Source of the DNA: Caballeronia jiangsuensis
GTDB lineage: Bacteria > Pseudomonadota > Gammaproteobacteria > Burkholderiales > Burkholderiaceae
Reading direction: 5' to 3'
Assembly: GCA_000648925.1 (NCBI GenBank)
Contig: JFHF01000034.1
Location: 1-64,000, forward strand
DNA length: 64,000 nucleotides
The notes below the pieces were generated by a model. That model was not told where the DNA came from, ran no database searches, and was given only the letters and a program-made list of their open reading frames with translations. How positions within the stretch are numbered: the first letter of the stretch is position 1; each line of letters starts with the position of its first letter. Positions 26,502 through 35,059 of this stretch are shown here, piece by piece. A program made the position numbers and the translations under genes.

Positions 26502-27185
26502 TTACCAGATGAAGGGCACGAGCCGATAGCGCACGCGTTGCGCATATTGGGCATAGCCTTCGAGATGCGCGACGAGTTCGCGCTCTTCCATCACCGTGCG
26601 CCAGACGATCCCCGCGAGCAGCAGCGCGGAGAAAGCGAGGCCCCACCATGAGCCGAGCACGAGCGCGCTCGCCGGAATCATCATGCAGGCGGCCGCATAG
26701 AGCGGATGACGCACGATTGCGTACGGCCCGCTCGATATGACGCGATGCCCGCGCTCCGTTTGAATCTTCACGACGGGCGCGAGAAACGTGTTCGCGAGAA
26801 ACACGCGCGCGACGAGCCAGAACGACATGGCGACGAGCGCCGCGCCGACCGATGCGAGCCAGAGCGGCATGACGGACCATCGAAAGCGCACGGCGTCGAG
26901 GCCCATCAGCGCGAGCCAGGCGCACCACAGCGCGCCCATCGCGACGAGAAAGACCTTGTCCCATAGCGGCTGATCGGGCTGCATCGGCGAGCGCATGCGT
27001 TCGGCGAGCAATGCCGGATCGCGCCGCGCGATGAGCACGGTGACCACGCCGCCACCGGCGAACATCAGGAACATCCACGCCCAGCCCGCGCCCCATTCGA
27101 GCGTGCCCGCCGCGCCGAACAGCAGCGCGATGAACACCGCCGCTTCGACGATGACTGCAATCGCAACTCTCGATGCGAGCGGCAT
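26502..27185 (-). CDS. Isoprenylcysteine carboxyl methyltransferase-like membrane protein
   Basis: A 227-residue integral membrane protein with five hydrophobic segments. The C-terminal block GPYAIVRHPLYAAACM (about 155-170) and a closing EERELVAHLEGYAQYAQRVRYRLVPFIW match the ICMT/PEMT family of membrane methyltransferases. Bacterial members methylate unknown small molecules or lipids. The gene lies alone between the LysR gene and parA on the same strand. Confidence 0.85.
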   Translation of the reverse strand: MPLASRVAIAVIVEAAVFIALLFGAAGTLEWGAGWAWMFLMFAGGGVVTVLIARRDPALLAERMRSPMQPDQPLWDKVFLVAMGALWCAWLALMGLDAVRFRWSVMPLWLASVGAALVAMSFWLVARVFLANTFLAPVVKIQTERGHRVISSGPYAIVRHPLYAAACMMIPASALVLGSWWGLAFSALLLAGIVWRTVMEERELVAHLEGYAQYAQRVRYRLVPFIW

Positions 27186-27217
27186 GGCGTGATGGCGCGC
27201 TGGCGTTTCCGTGCGCT

Positions 27218-27994
27218 TCAGCCGTTCAGTTCCTCGTGCAGCGCGACATATTCCTGTGCGAGCTTGTGACGAGGTTCGAGATAGATCATGGGGCGCGCGT
27301 GCTGATGACTCTCGCGAATTTTCACGGAGAGCGAGAGATGCGAATTGAGCACGGGCAAATCCTCTTTGCGCAGTTCGTCGACGAGTTGCTGCGGCAGGCT
27401 CGCGCGCGGCTGAAACTGATTGATGACGATGCCTTCGACGCTCAGGTCCGGATTGTGATCGTGGCGGATTTCCTGCACGTTATCGAGCACGGAATAGAGT
27501 GCGCGACGCGAGAAGTCGTCGCAATCGAACGGAATCAGACAGCGCTCGACCGCGATCAGCGCCGAGCGCGTGAAGAAATTCAGCGCAGGCGGAGTGTCGA
27601 TATAGACGGCGTCGTATTGCTTCAGGCCCTTCAGCGCGTCGCGCAGCTTGTAGATCTTGTAGCGCGATTCGAGCTTGCTTTGCAGCGCTTCGAGCGTCGG
27701 ATGCGACGGCACGATGTCGAGATTTTCGAAGGGCGTCGAATGAATGAAAGATTCGAACGCCGGTTCGCGAAAGCTATAACTCAGTGCGGATTCGAAGAAG
27801 CTCGCGAGATTCGGCTGGGCATCGCGGGATTCGGCGCCGAGCAGGTACTGGCTCGCGTTGCCTTGCGGATCGAGGTCGATCACCAGGGTGCGCAGGCCGC
27901 GCGAGGCGCTGATCGCGGCGAGATTGCAGACGATGGTGGACTTGCCTACGCCACCCTTTTGATTGAAGACCACACGGCGCATCGGGTTATTCAT
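27218..27994 (-). CDS. parA: Orphan ParA-family ATPase
   Basis: A 258-residue ParA/MinD-type ATPase. The deviant Walker A KGGVGKSTIVCNLAA (about residues 13-27), the LVIDLDPQGNASQYLL switch and AVYIDTPPALNF Walker B are intact. The protein lacks the N-terminal DNA-binding extension of P1-type ParA. No parB and no parS-like 16-base palindrome is visible nearby, so it may not segregate a replicon by itself. It stands beside extragenic repeat copy 2. It may position a protein complex or serve a partner encoded elsewhere. Confidence 0.88.
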   Translation of the reverse strand: MNNPMRRVVFNQKGGVGKSTIVCNLAAISASRGLRTLVIDLDPQGNASQYLLGAESRDAQPNLASFFESALSYSFREPAFESFIHSTPFENLDIVPSHPTLEALQSKLESRYKIYKLRDALKGLKQYDAVYIDTPPALNFFTRSALIAVERCLIPFDCDDFSRRALYSVLDNVQEIRHDHNPDLSVEGIVINQFQPRASLPQQLVDELRKEDLPVLNSHLSLSVKIRESHQHARPMIYLEPRHKLAQEYVALHEELNG

Positions 27995-28113
27995 CCTCGG
28001 TTTATGAACGCTCGGTTTTTTTAAGGCGTTCTGGGCGGGTCGCGATTTGGTTCCCGAGGTGTGATCTTAGCGTATTGGTTTTTGTTTTTTTCGCTGGGTC
28101 CCGGATTCGTGGT

Positions 28114-28640
28114 GGTCTATTAGCGTTGCCCCTGTGCGGGGCGGCAGTCACTTTCTTTGCTGCTGCAAAGAAAGTAACCAAAGAAACAGCTTTCCCCAGC
28201 CTAAGCACTTCATGCCGGCCGCGGCACAGACGATTGGCTGAATGGCCCGGCAGTAGCGAGTGCCCTCGAAGGTCTCGCGGGGCTTGGACCGCGCACGGTC
28301 TGACTCACCGCACCGCATAACACACTGGTTCAGCACCAAATAGCTCCGGCCCGCTACGCGGCCGATGGGTCAATCGGGTTTGCGCGCGCTTCTTCTCGAC
28401 GGTTTCCCTCGCATACCCAACGGCAGCGCGTAGCGCTGTGCCGAAGCTCTTTCGTGCTGAACCAGCACGCCAAAACATTTGGTGCGGCAGACCGTGCGCG
28501 ATCCAAGCCCGGTAAGTCCTTCGAGGGCGACACTTAGGCGAGGGCCACCGCGGGCGGTGAGGAGCTGTTTCTTTGGTTACTTTCTTTGCAGCAGCAAAGA
28601 AAGTGACTGCCGCCCCGCACAGGGGCAGTGCTAATAGACC
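28114..28640. repeat. Long extragenic repeat, copy 2 (inverted relative to copy 1)
   Basis: A complete 527-base element bounded by GGTCTATTAGC and its inverse GCTAATAGACC. Inside each end is the 24-base hairpin CTTTCTTTGC-tgct-GCAAAGAAAG (or its mirror) followed by AACCAAAGAAACAGCT or its inverse. Its left half matches the reverse complement of 300-513, and its right half that of the left part of copy 1. It fills most of the gene-free gap between parA and the DUF1269 gene. The remaining bases, 27995-28113 and 28641-28676, hold nothing I recognise. Confidence 0.88.
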
Positions 28641-28676
28641 AATACGATAACGGGATCCCCCAAAAGCGAAAAACCA

Positions 28677-29186
28677 TCACGGAAAAGCCGGAATCGTAGG
28701 ATCGGCCCCCTCGACATCGGCCTCCGGATGATGACTCTTCACCAGCGCCTCAATCTCCTCGACCCGATCCTTCGGCACATCGACCATCATCAGCAACTCG
28801 CCTTCCTCGATCGCGTGCTCGAAGCGCCGCAAGCGCGTATTCGGAATACCCACTCCGATCATCGTCGCGGCCCAGGCACCGAAGCCCATGCTCGCGAGCG
28901 TCATGCAGACGACCGCGCCGCCGGCTATCGTCAACCCCGCGGGTGGAAACGCCATCGCCACAAGCCCGGCGAGCACGCCCGTCACGCCGCCGGCCGCCGT
29001 TCCCCGCGCCAGTGCGGGCAAGAGATCGCTGCGTTGAACGAGCGTCGCCTGCGGCAAATCCTCCAGCGGTTCATGAGGCCGCGCGAGCACATGCATATGC
29101 CGCCATTCGATTCGCTTCAGCAGCAGCTCGTCGATGATCCCCTTTGCGCTCGCCACGTTCGGGAGCAGAAAATAGATGCGCCTCAT
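28677..29186 (-). CDS. DUF1269-type membrane protein
   Basis: A 169-residue protein. The central hydrophobic Gly/Ala-rich stretch (about residues 60-110, with GGVTGVLAGLVAMAFPPAGLTIAGGAVV) looks like a glycine-zipper pair of membrane helices. The C-terminal MMVDVPKDRVEEIEALVKSHHPEADVEG fits the DUF1269 family, whose function is unknown. GGAGGTGC precedes the ATG at 29186 by about 3 bases. The gene stands alone between the extragenic repeat and the sugar ABC transporter. Confidence 0.8.
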   Translation of the reverse strand: MRRIYFLLPNVASAKGIIDELLLKRIEWRHMHVLARPHEPLEDLPQATLVQRSDLLPALARGTAAGGVTGVLAGLVAMAFPPAGLTIAGGAVVCMTLASMGFGAWAATMIGVGIPNTRLRRFEHAIEEGELLMMVDVPKDRVEEIEALVKSHHPEADVEGADPTIPAFP

Positions 29187-29273
29187 GTCGCACCTCCATA
29201 TCGGATCGTTATAAATCCAATATAGACCACACGCACGGGAACGCTTCGCGGCACGCCTGAAGGCTTACGTTTT

Positions 29274-30392
29274 TCAAACGGTCGAGCGAATGCGCGCGCC
29301 GCTCTCATCGAAGAAATAGATGCGCTCGCGATTCACGCGCACCCCGGCGCCCCCGCCGATCTCGCCCGCAAACGTATTCGGCACCTTCACGACCACCTGC
29401 TGCTCACCGACGTTCATCGTGACGAGCGAATGATCGCCGATCAGTTCGACCGAATAGATGCGCCCCTGCAGTTCGCCATCACCTTGCGCCACGAGCGAGC
29501 ATTCCTCGGGACGCACGCCGAGCACCGCCCGGCCCTCGTGACGAGCCGGCGTATCGAGCGAAATGCCGGGCGCATCGAAGCGTCCTTGCGTGAGCGCGCC
29601 GCGCAGAAAATTCATCGGCGGCGAACCGATGAAGCCCGCGACGAACAGATTCGCCGGGTCCGAATAGATGCGCGCGGGCGTATCGAGTTGCTGCAACGCG
29701 CCCTTGTCGAGGACGGCGACGCGATGCGCGAGCGTCATCGCTTCGATCTGATCGTGCGTCACATAGATCGTCGTGATGCCGAGTTCGTGCTGCATATGCT
29801 TCAATTCGGCGCGCATGTGGCCGCGCAGCTTGGCATCGAGATTGGAAAGCGGCTCGTCCATCAGAAACGCCGCGGGCCGCCGCACGATCGCGCGCGCGAG
29901 CGCCACACGCTGACGCTGTCCACCGGACAACTGTCGCGGAAAGCGCGACAGCAACGGCTCCAGTTGCACGCTTGCGGCCACTTCGCGAACGGCGGCTTCG
30001 ATCTCGGCTTTCGGGCGCTTTCTCACGATGAGCGGATACGCGATGTTCTCGAACACGGTCTTGTGCGGATAGAGCGCATACGACTGAAACACCATCGCCA
30101 CATCGCGATCGCGCGGCAACTGATGCGTGACATCGGTATCGCCGACGAACACCGCGCCTTCCGTCGCCGATTCGAGTCCCGCGACGATGCGCAGCGCCGT
30201 CGTCTTGCCGCAGCCCGATTCGCCGAGCAACACGAGGAACTCGCCCGCCTGGACGTCGAGCGACAGATCGCTCAGCACGCGCGTATCGCCGAACGTCTTG
30301 CCGACATTCCTCAACGACACGCTCTTCGACTGGCGCGCCGCCGCGATCTTCGTCAGGCGGGCGTCATCGACCTTCACCGCCTCGCTATCCAT
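29274..30392 (-). CDS. Sugar ABC transporter ATP-binding protein (MalK/UgpC type)
   Basis: A 372-residue carbohydrate importer ATPase. Walker A is GESGCGKTT (about 60-68), the signature is LSGGQRQRVALARAI, and Walker B is FLMDEPLSNLD. The C-terminal third has the TOBE-type regulatory folds expected of MalK relatives (LGVRPEECSLV). I chose ATG 30392 because AAGGA lies 8 bases upstream; ATG 30401 overlaps the permease stop (ATGA) and is a plausible coupled alternative. The frame stays open far upstream to 31223 over the permease gene, which is not coding. It is the last gene of the importer operon. Confidence 0.92.
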   Translation of the reverse strand: MDSEAVKVDDARLTKIAAARQSKSVSLRNVGKTFGDTRVLSDLSLDVQAGEFLVLLGESGCGKTTALRIVAGLESATEGAVFVGDTDVTHQLPRDRDVAMVFQSYALYPHKTVFENIAYPLIVRKRPKAEIEAAVREVAASVQLEPLLSRFPRQLSGGQRQRVALARAIVRRPAAFLMDEPLSNLDAKLRGHMRAELKHMQHELGITTIYVTHDQIEAMTLAHRVAVLDKGALQQLDTPARIYSDPANLFVAGFIGSPPMNFLRGALTQGRFDAPGISLDTPARHEGRAVLGVRPEECSLVAQGDGELQGRIYSVELIGDHSLVTMNVGEQQVVVKVPNTFAGEIGGGAGVRVNRERIYFFDESGARIRSTV

Positions 30393-30397
30393 GACCG

Positions 30398-31435
30398 TCA
30401 TCCTTTCACGGCTCCCACGAGAATGCCCCGCACGATGAAGCGCTGAAGCGTAAGCGTCAGCAGCATCACCGGCAGGATCATGATGAGTATCAGCACCGAC
30501 ATGTTCCACCATTGCGGTCCGCGCGTCGCGTTCTGCGCGGCGACGAGCAAGGGCATCGTCTGCGCATTCGCGGTCGTCAGAAAGAGCGCGAAGAGGTACT
30601 CGTTCCACGAGAGAATCAGCACGAGCAGACCCGTTGCGACGAGACCCGGCGCGACGAGCGGCAGCACGATGCCGAAGAGTATCGAGAAGCGCGTCGCGCC
30701 GTCGATCTGCGCGCTCTCTTCGATCTCGCGCGGGACGCCGTCGAAGAAATCGAACATCAGCCACACGACGATCGGCAGGTTCGCCGTCGCATACGTGATG
30801 ATGAGCGCGAGATGCGTGTCGAGCAAACCGACGTCCCTGAAGGTGAGATAGATCGGGATCACCGTGACGACGGGCGGCAATATGCGCTGCGATACGACCC
30901 AGAAGAGAATGTCGTCGTTGTTCAGATGCCTGCGCGCGCGCCGCACGATCGGGCGCAACAGCAGGAAGAACAGCGCGAGCGCGACGGCGAGCGCGATGCG
31001 CAGATCGACATGTCCCCACGCGACCGCCGCGATCAGCAGCGCGATCAGCACGATGCCGAAACCCACCGCCGCAACCGGCGGCCGATACTCGATGCGCGCG
31101 AGTGCATATGCGGCCATCGAGCCGAGAAAGACCGAAGCCGCCGTACCGCATGTCGCGACGATCAGCGAGTTCATATAAGGCCGATACGTGTCCGGCCCGA
31201 GATCGACGAAGATGTAATGCCACGCGTCGAGATGCGGCTCGAAGTCGACGAAGGGAATGTAGAGCGGTCCCGTCGATACATCCACCGGCAGCTTGAACGA
31301 CGTTATCGCCATCCAGTAGAGCGGAAACAGCACGACGAGCGACCAGAACCCGAGCAGCAGATACGCGATCGCCTTGCCGCCGATGGGCAGTTCATCCAGA
31401 CGCGCGGGCACGAACCAGCGTTTCAACGCGTTCAT
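30398..31435 (-). CDS. Carbohydrate ABC transporter permease (MalG type) with extra membrane insert
   Basis: A 345-residue inner-membrane permease. The EAA loop is EIEESAQIDGATRFSILFGIVLPLVAP in the C-terminal third. It is longer than usual (about 280). The extra length is an insertion after MAAYALARIEYRPP (about residue 120) with two or three more hydrophobic stretches and an Arg-rich turn. The start at 31435 overlaps the preceding permease stop by one base (TGATG). It forms the channel with the upstream permease; the substrate is probably a sugar or sugar acid. Confidence 0.9.
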   Translation of the reverse strand: MNALKRWFVPARLDELPIGGKAIAYLLLGFWSLVVLFPLYWMAITSFKLPVDVSTGPLYIPFVDFEPHLDAWHYIFVDLGPDTYRPYMNSLIVATCGTAASVFLGSMAAYALARIEYRPPVAAVGFGIVLIALLIAAVAWGHVDLRIALAVALALFFLLLRPIVRRARRHLNNDDILFWVVSQRILPPVVTVIPIYLTFRDVGLLDTHLALIITYATANLPIVVWLMFDFFDGVPREIEESAQIDGATRFSILFGIVLPLVAPGLVATGLLVLILSWNEYLFALFLTTANAQTMPLLVAAQNATRGPQWWNMSVLILIMILPVMLLTLTLQRFIVRGILVGAVKG

Positions 31436-32583
31436 CACTGATCTCCCCGCGCGCGCCGCACGACGAACTGGAAGAACGATACACACGCGATCGTCGAGAC
31501 GAAGAACAGCATGTACGCCACCGCCGACGCGCCGCCGAGATTCAGCGCGCGCCATTCGATGAACGCGTGCAGCGTCATCGATTCGGTCGCGATGCCGGGG
31601 CCGCCGTTCGTCAGCACGTTCGGCAGGTCGACGATCTTGAATGCCTCGATCAGCCGGATCAGCACCGCGCTCGCGGCGACCGGCGCGATGGACGGCCACG
31701 TGACATCGCGGAACACACGCCACGCCGATGCGCCGTCGAGTTGCGCCGCTTCGATCTGCTCGCGCGAGGTGCCTTCGAGCGCGGCGAGCATCACGAGGAA
31801 CATGAAGGGCACCCATTGCCATGTATCGCCGATCACGACGACGAGCCGCGCGAGCCACGGATTCGCCGCCCACGCGATCTGGCCGAGCCCGAGCCACGAC
31901 CATACCGGCGCAAGCGGTCCGATGGACGTATCGGCCATCATGCGGAACATATACGCGATGCCGACGGGCGTCACCATCAGCGGCAAGAAGAACAGGAGCC
32001 GGAAGAAGCGCCCGCCCTTGAGGGGCAGCGTGCACAGATAGGCCAGTCCGAGGCCGACGAGAAATTGCAGCGCGACGCCGAGCACGACATAGAAGATCGT
32101 CACCATCAGGCTGCCGAGCGCGCCGCCGCCGCCGAGCGTGTTCGCCGCGAGCCACGCGAGCGCGAGAAACGCGGCCGCGCTGATCGATCGGCCGAGCGTG
32201 CCCATGATCGAGCGCCCGTCGCTCCTTAGATAGCGATAGAACCAGTAGATCACCGCGAGCACGGCGACCACGATAGTCGCAATGCTGAAGATTCCCGGCG
32301 CGCGGAACACGCCGGTGAAATGATATTGCTGGCTGCCGGAAAAGAGCCGCACGTAGTTGCGCAGGCCCGTGAAGGTCAGTTGATAGCCGCCCTCGCCCAG
32401 TTCGAAGCGCGTGAGCGAAAGATAGGCCGACGCCACGAGCGGAAAGATCGAGAACGCGAGAATCAGCAGCACCGTAGGCAACACGAATACGAACGGCGCC
32501 TGCCGGTCGAGCCAGTTGGCGACGCGCGCGCGCGAGCCTCGCTCGTTCGCGACCACGGACGATGCGTGGGACGGCGTATTCAT
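31435..32583 (-). CDS. Carbohydrate ABC transporter permease (MalF type) with extra membrane insert
   Basis: A 382-residue permease. The EAA loop QIEAAQLDGASAWRVFRDVTWPSIAP is in the C-terminal part. Like its partner it is longer than the common 290-300 residues, because of an inserted stretch with two further hydrophobic segments (about residues 100-170). Its stop overlaps the next permease by one base. The binding-protein gene lies 54 bases upstream. Membrane location and importer role are sure, substrate not. Confidence 0.9.
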   Translation of the reverse strand: MNTPSHASSVVANERGSRARVANWLDRQAPFVFVLPTVLLILAFSIFPLVASAYLSLTRFELGEGGYQLTFTGLRNYVRLFSGSQQYHFTGVFRAPGIFSIATIVVAVLAVIYWFYRYLRSDGRSIMGTLGRSISAAAFLALAWLAANTLGGGGALGSLMVTIFYVVLGVALQFLVGLGLAYLCTLPLKGGRFFRLLFFLPLMVTPVGIAYMFRMMADTSIGPLAPVWSWLGLGQIAWAANPWLARLVVVIGDTWQWVPFMFLVMLAALEGTSREQIEAAQLDGASAWRVFRDVTWPSIAPVAASAVLIRLIEAFKIVDLPNVLTNGGPGIATESMTLHAFIEWRALNLGGASAVAYMLFFVSTIACVSFFQFVVRRARGDQ

Positions 32584-32637
32584 CGAATCTCCATTGCGAC
32601 GCGGGCGCGTCGGGAATGAACGCGCCCGCCTTCTTCG

Positions 32638-34116
32638 TCACTTCGCGCCGATCGACGCCTTGTATGCGCGCAACTGGGTATCCTTGCCGAGATCGTCGGT
32701 GATTTCGCCCCAGCCGCTGTCGATGGCTTTCATCGTGGCGTCCGCATCGATTTCACCCGCGACGAAGCGCGCGACCGCCGTATCGAGCACGACCTGTTCA
32801 TAGCGCTGGTTCTGCGGAATGCGCAAATCGATGATCATGTTCGGGCTTTGCAGGCTCTGCTGGATCGCGCCGAGATACGACTTCGCCGCGGCGTCGCTCA
32901 TGCCCGCCTTCTTCCACGCCGACATGTCCGTGAATTGCGAACGCCGATAAGGATTGAAGCCCGATGCACCGATCGTCACATCCACGTTCGATTGCGCCGG
33001 CTGGCTCATGAACGATAGGAATGCATAAGCGGCGTCCTTCACCTTCGGCTTCGCCTTCGCATTGATGCCGCCCGACCAGCCGCCGAAGGCCGCGAACGGT
33101 GCGTGATTCACGCCGTCGATCGCATAAGGACACCGGGTCTTGTCGCACGGCACGAGCTTGCCCGTGTCGCGATCGACCACCTTGCGCGAGCCGGGCAGAA
33201 TCACCGCGCCCACTTTGTCGATCACCTTCGACTGCTTCGGATCGATCGCCAGCACGCCGACATCGCCCCAGTCGAGCGTCAATGCGCAATGGCCGGAGAT
33301 GAACGCGCTGCGCGTGTCGCCGACATCTAGATTGATCTCGTTGGGCGGTCCGTACGTGGTCGATTCCTTGTAGATGCGCAACGCTTCCTTGAAGCCGTCG
33401 TTGTTCACGAGCGCCTTGAAGTTGCGCGGATCGAAGAACGCGCCTTGCGCCGTTCCCTTCGATTGCAGATAACCGCCCGCGATCGAGATGATCGCCCAGT
33501 ACGCCTGCGCGTTACGCTTCTTCGAAATGCACGAACCCGCGACCGGCTTGCCGTCGCCGCCGAACGCCTTGCCGTTCGCGGCCTTTGCGATATCGAGGTA
33601 ATCGTCCCAGGTTTTCGGCGGCTGCTTGCCGAGTTGCTGAAGGATATCCGTGCGGTAGTAGACCATCTGGAAGTCGCCATCGAGCGCGACGAGATAGGTC
33701 TTGCCGTTGTACTTCTGCGAGAAGTCGACGAAGAACGGCATCACGTCGTCTTCTTTCAACGCCGTATCTTTGGCAACACGCTGCGTCAGGTCTTCGAGGA
33801 AGGCGCCCTTCGTGTAATCGACCATCCATTGCGGCGCGAAAACCGCCGCATCTACGGAATTCGTGCCTGACGCCCAGTCTGTCAACAGCTTCTGATAAAG
33901 GTCAGAGAATGGCACCGTCAGCACATTCACTTTCGCGCCCGTGAGTTTCTCGAACTCGGGCGCGCGGCGTTGCAGCGGCTCGGCGATTTGCGGACCGACG
34001 AAAGTCATCACGTTGACGGTCACGCCCTTGAAGTCCTCGGCCGCGATCGCCGGCGACGCGGCGAGACATGCGGCCGCGAGCGCGGTCACGGCGCCCATTT
34101 GCTTGAACAGGTTCAT
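32638..34116 (-). CDS. ABC transporter extracellular sugar-binding protein (family 1)
   Basis: A 492-residue periplasmic binding protein. The signal peptide covers about residues 1-26, ending AIAA-ED. The mature part has the family 1 opening VTVNVMTFVGPQIAEPLQRRAPEFEKLTGAKVNVLTVPF. It is longer than the typical 420, with Cys pairs (CISKK, CALTL, CDKTRCPYAIDG) that could form disulfides. It heads the importer operon (binding protein, two permeases, ATPase). The divergent FCD regulator and the enolase-family dehydratase nearby suggest an aldonic acid or deoxysugar-type substrate. Confidence 0.9.
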   Translation of the reverse strand: MNLFKQMGAVTALAAACLAASPAIAAEDFKGVTVNVMTFVGPQIAEPLQRRAPEFEKLTGAKVNVLTVPFSDLYQKLLTDWASGTNSVDAAVFAPQWMVDYTKGAFLEDLTQRVAKDTALKEDDVMPFFVDFSQKYNGKTYLVALDGDFQMVYYRTDILQQLGKQPPKTWDDYLDIAKAANGKAFGGDGKPVAGSCISKKRNAQAYWAIISIAGGYLQSKGTAQGAFFDPRNFKALVNNDGFKEALRIYKESTTYGPPNEINLDVGDTRSAFISGHCALTLDWGDVGVLAIDPKQSKVIDKVGAVILPGSRKVVDRDTGKLVPCDKTRCPYAIDGVNHAPFAAFGGWSGGINAKAKPKVKDAAYAFLSFMSQPAQSNVDVTIGASGFNPYRRSQFTDMSAWKKAGMSDAAAKSYLGAIQQSLQSPNMIIDLRIPQNQRYEQVVLDTAVARFVAGEIDADATMKAIDSGWGEITDDLGKDTQLRAYKASIGAK

Positions 34117-34170
34117 TGTGTGTCTCCTCCATTGCGGTTGACCACATGTATCGCTCGTCTTTCTTGTCTC

Positions 34171-34899
34171 CTACTCCCTGAACAGATCCGGTCTTTCAGC
34201 GGAGAAGCGCCGCAGTTCCGCGACGACTTCATCCAGGTGATCGTGCATCGCGCGCGCGGCGGCATCGCCATCGCGCGCGCGGATCGCATCGGCGATACGT
34301 GTGTGCTCGGCGAGCGTATGCGCGTGACGCTCGGGACTCGCCATCAGACGGCGCGCGCGATCGAGCGCATTGCGCGATGCAGCGACGATCTCCTTCACGC
34401 GCGGCAAGTTGATCGCATCGAGAAGCAACTCATGGAACGCGAGATCGAGCAGATGAAACTCGCGGCGCAGACCTTGCTGCACTGCTTCGGCTTCGCGGTC
34501 GAGGTTCGCATCGAGTGCATCGAGCGTGGCTGCATCGCACGCAACGGCAAGCGTGCGCACGGTCTCCACTTCGAGCGCGCTGCGGACGAACAGATGCTGA
34601 CGTATGTCGTGCATGACGATGGGCATGACGCGTGTGCCGCGCTGCGGCAAGACTTCGACGAGCCCCACGGTCGCAAGCTTGGCGAGTGCAGACGAAACCG
34701 GAAAGCGCGATACGCCCATGCGCTCGCACACCGCGAGCTTGTCGATCATCATGCCGGGCTCCATCGCCAGATTGACGATGGCCGCGCGCAGCGCCTCCTC
34801 GACGGCGTCGGTGAGGCTGCCGCGCTCCGAACCGTGCAAGCGGGGCAACGCGCGGTAAGGGTCGGCGGCAAGACTGTTTTCATTCGTCGATGAGCTCAC
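34171..34899 (-). CDS. GntR-family regulator, FadR/FCD subfamily
   Basis: A 242-residue regulator. The N-terminal winged helix-turn-helix (about 28-95, with LAVCERMGVSRFPVSSALAKLATVGLVEVLPQRGTRV) is joined to an FCD ligand domain (about 105-225) with conserved His/Asp positions such as FHELLLDAI. The start is GTG 34899 with AAGGG upstream. It lies between the importer operon (54 bases downstream, same strand) and the divergent enolase-phosphorylase genes. It probably represses both until the substrate or a pathway intermediate binds. Confidence 0.9.
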   Translation of the reverse strand: MSSSTNENSLAADPYRALPRLHGSERGSLTDAVEEALRAAIVNLAMEPGMMIDKLAVCERMGVSRFPVSSALAKLATVGLVEVLPQRGTRVMPIVMHDIRQHLFVRSALEVETVRTLAVACDAATLDALDANLDREAEAVQQGLRREFHLLDLAFHELLLDAINLPRVKEIVAASRNALDRARRLMASPERHAHTLAEHTRIADAIRARDGDAAARAMHDHLDEVVAELRRFSAERPDLFRE

Positions 34900-34923
34900 G
34901 CCGCCCTTGATTTCGCACTAACA

Positions 34924-34931
34924 TGCTAGCA
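34924..34931. promoter_or_regulatory. Short palindrome near the GntR start
   Basis: TGCTAGCA is a perfect 8-base palindrome 25 bases upstream of the GntR start codon. It may be an autoregulatory operator, but it is short and unproven. Confidence 0.25.
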
Positions 34932-34992
34932 GGCTAGGAGGTGCAACACGGGTTGTCAATGTCGATTGCGCCCGTGCGTTGCAGCATATTCG

Positions 34993-35008
34993 GGCCTTTA
35001 TAAAGGCC
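34993..35008. promoter_or_regulatory. Perfect 16-base palindrome upstream of the enolase gene
   Basis: GGCCTTTATAAAGGCC is a perfect inverted repeat ending 51 bases before the ATG of the fuconate-dehydratase-like gene, in the intergenic region shared with the divergent GntR gene. A dimeric regulator could bind here. Confidence 0.4.
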
Positions 35009-35059
35009 TCCGTTCGAACCCTGAGCATCGCCGTCACGACACCATCTGAGGAGATGAAC

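Noticed and set aside
28100..28340. Small frames in the long repeats such as the one reading AAAKKVTKE
   Set aside because: They are mirrored in both repeat copies and in both orientations, so they follow the repeat and not coding selection.
29274..31223. Extended start for the sugar ABC ATPase
   Set aside because: The upstream part overlaps the permease gene in another frame and is Arg/Ala-rich; a ribosome site supports the start at 30392.
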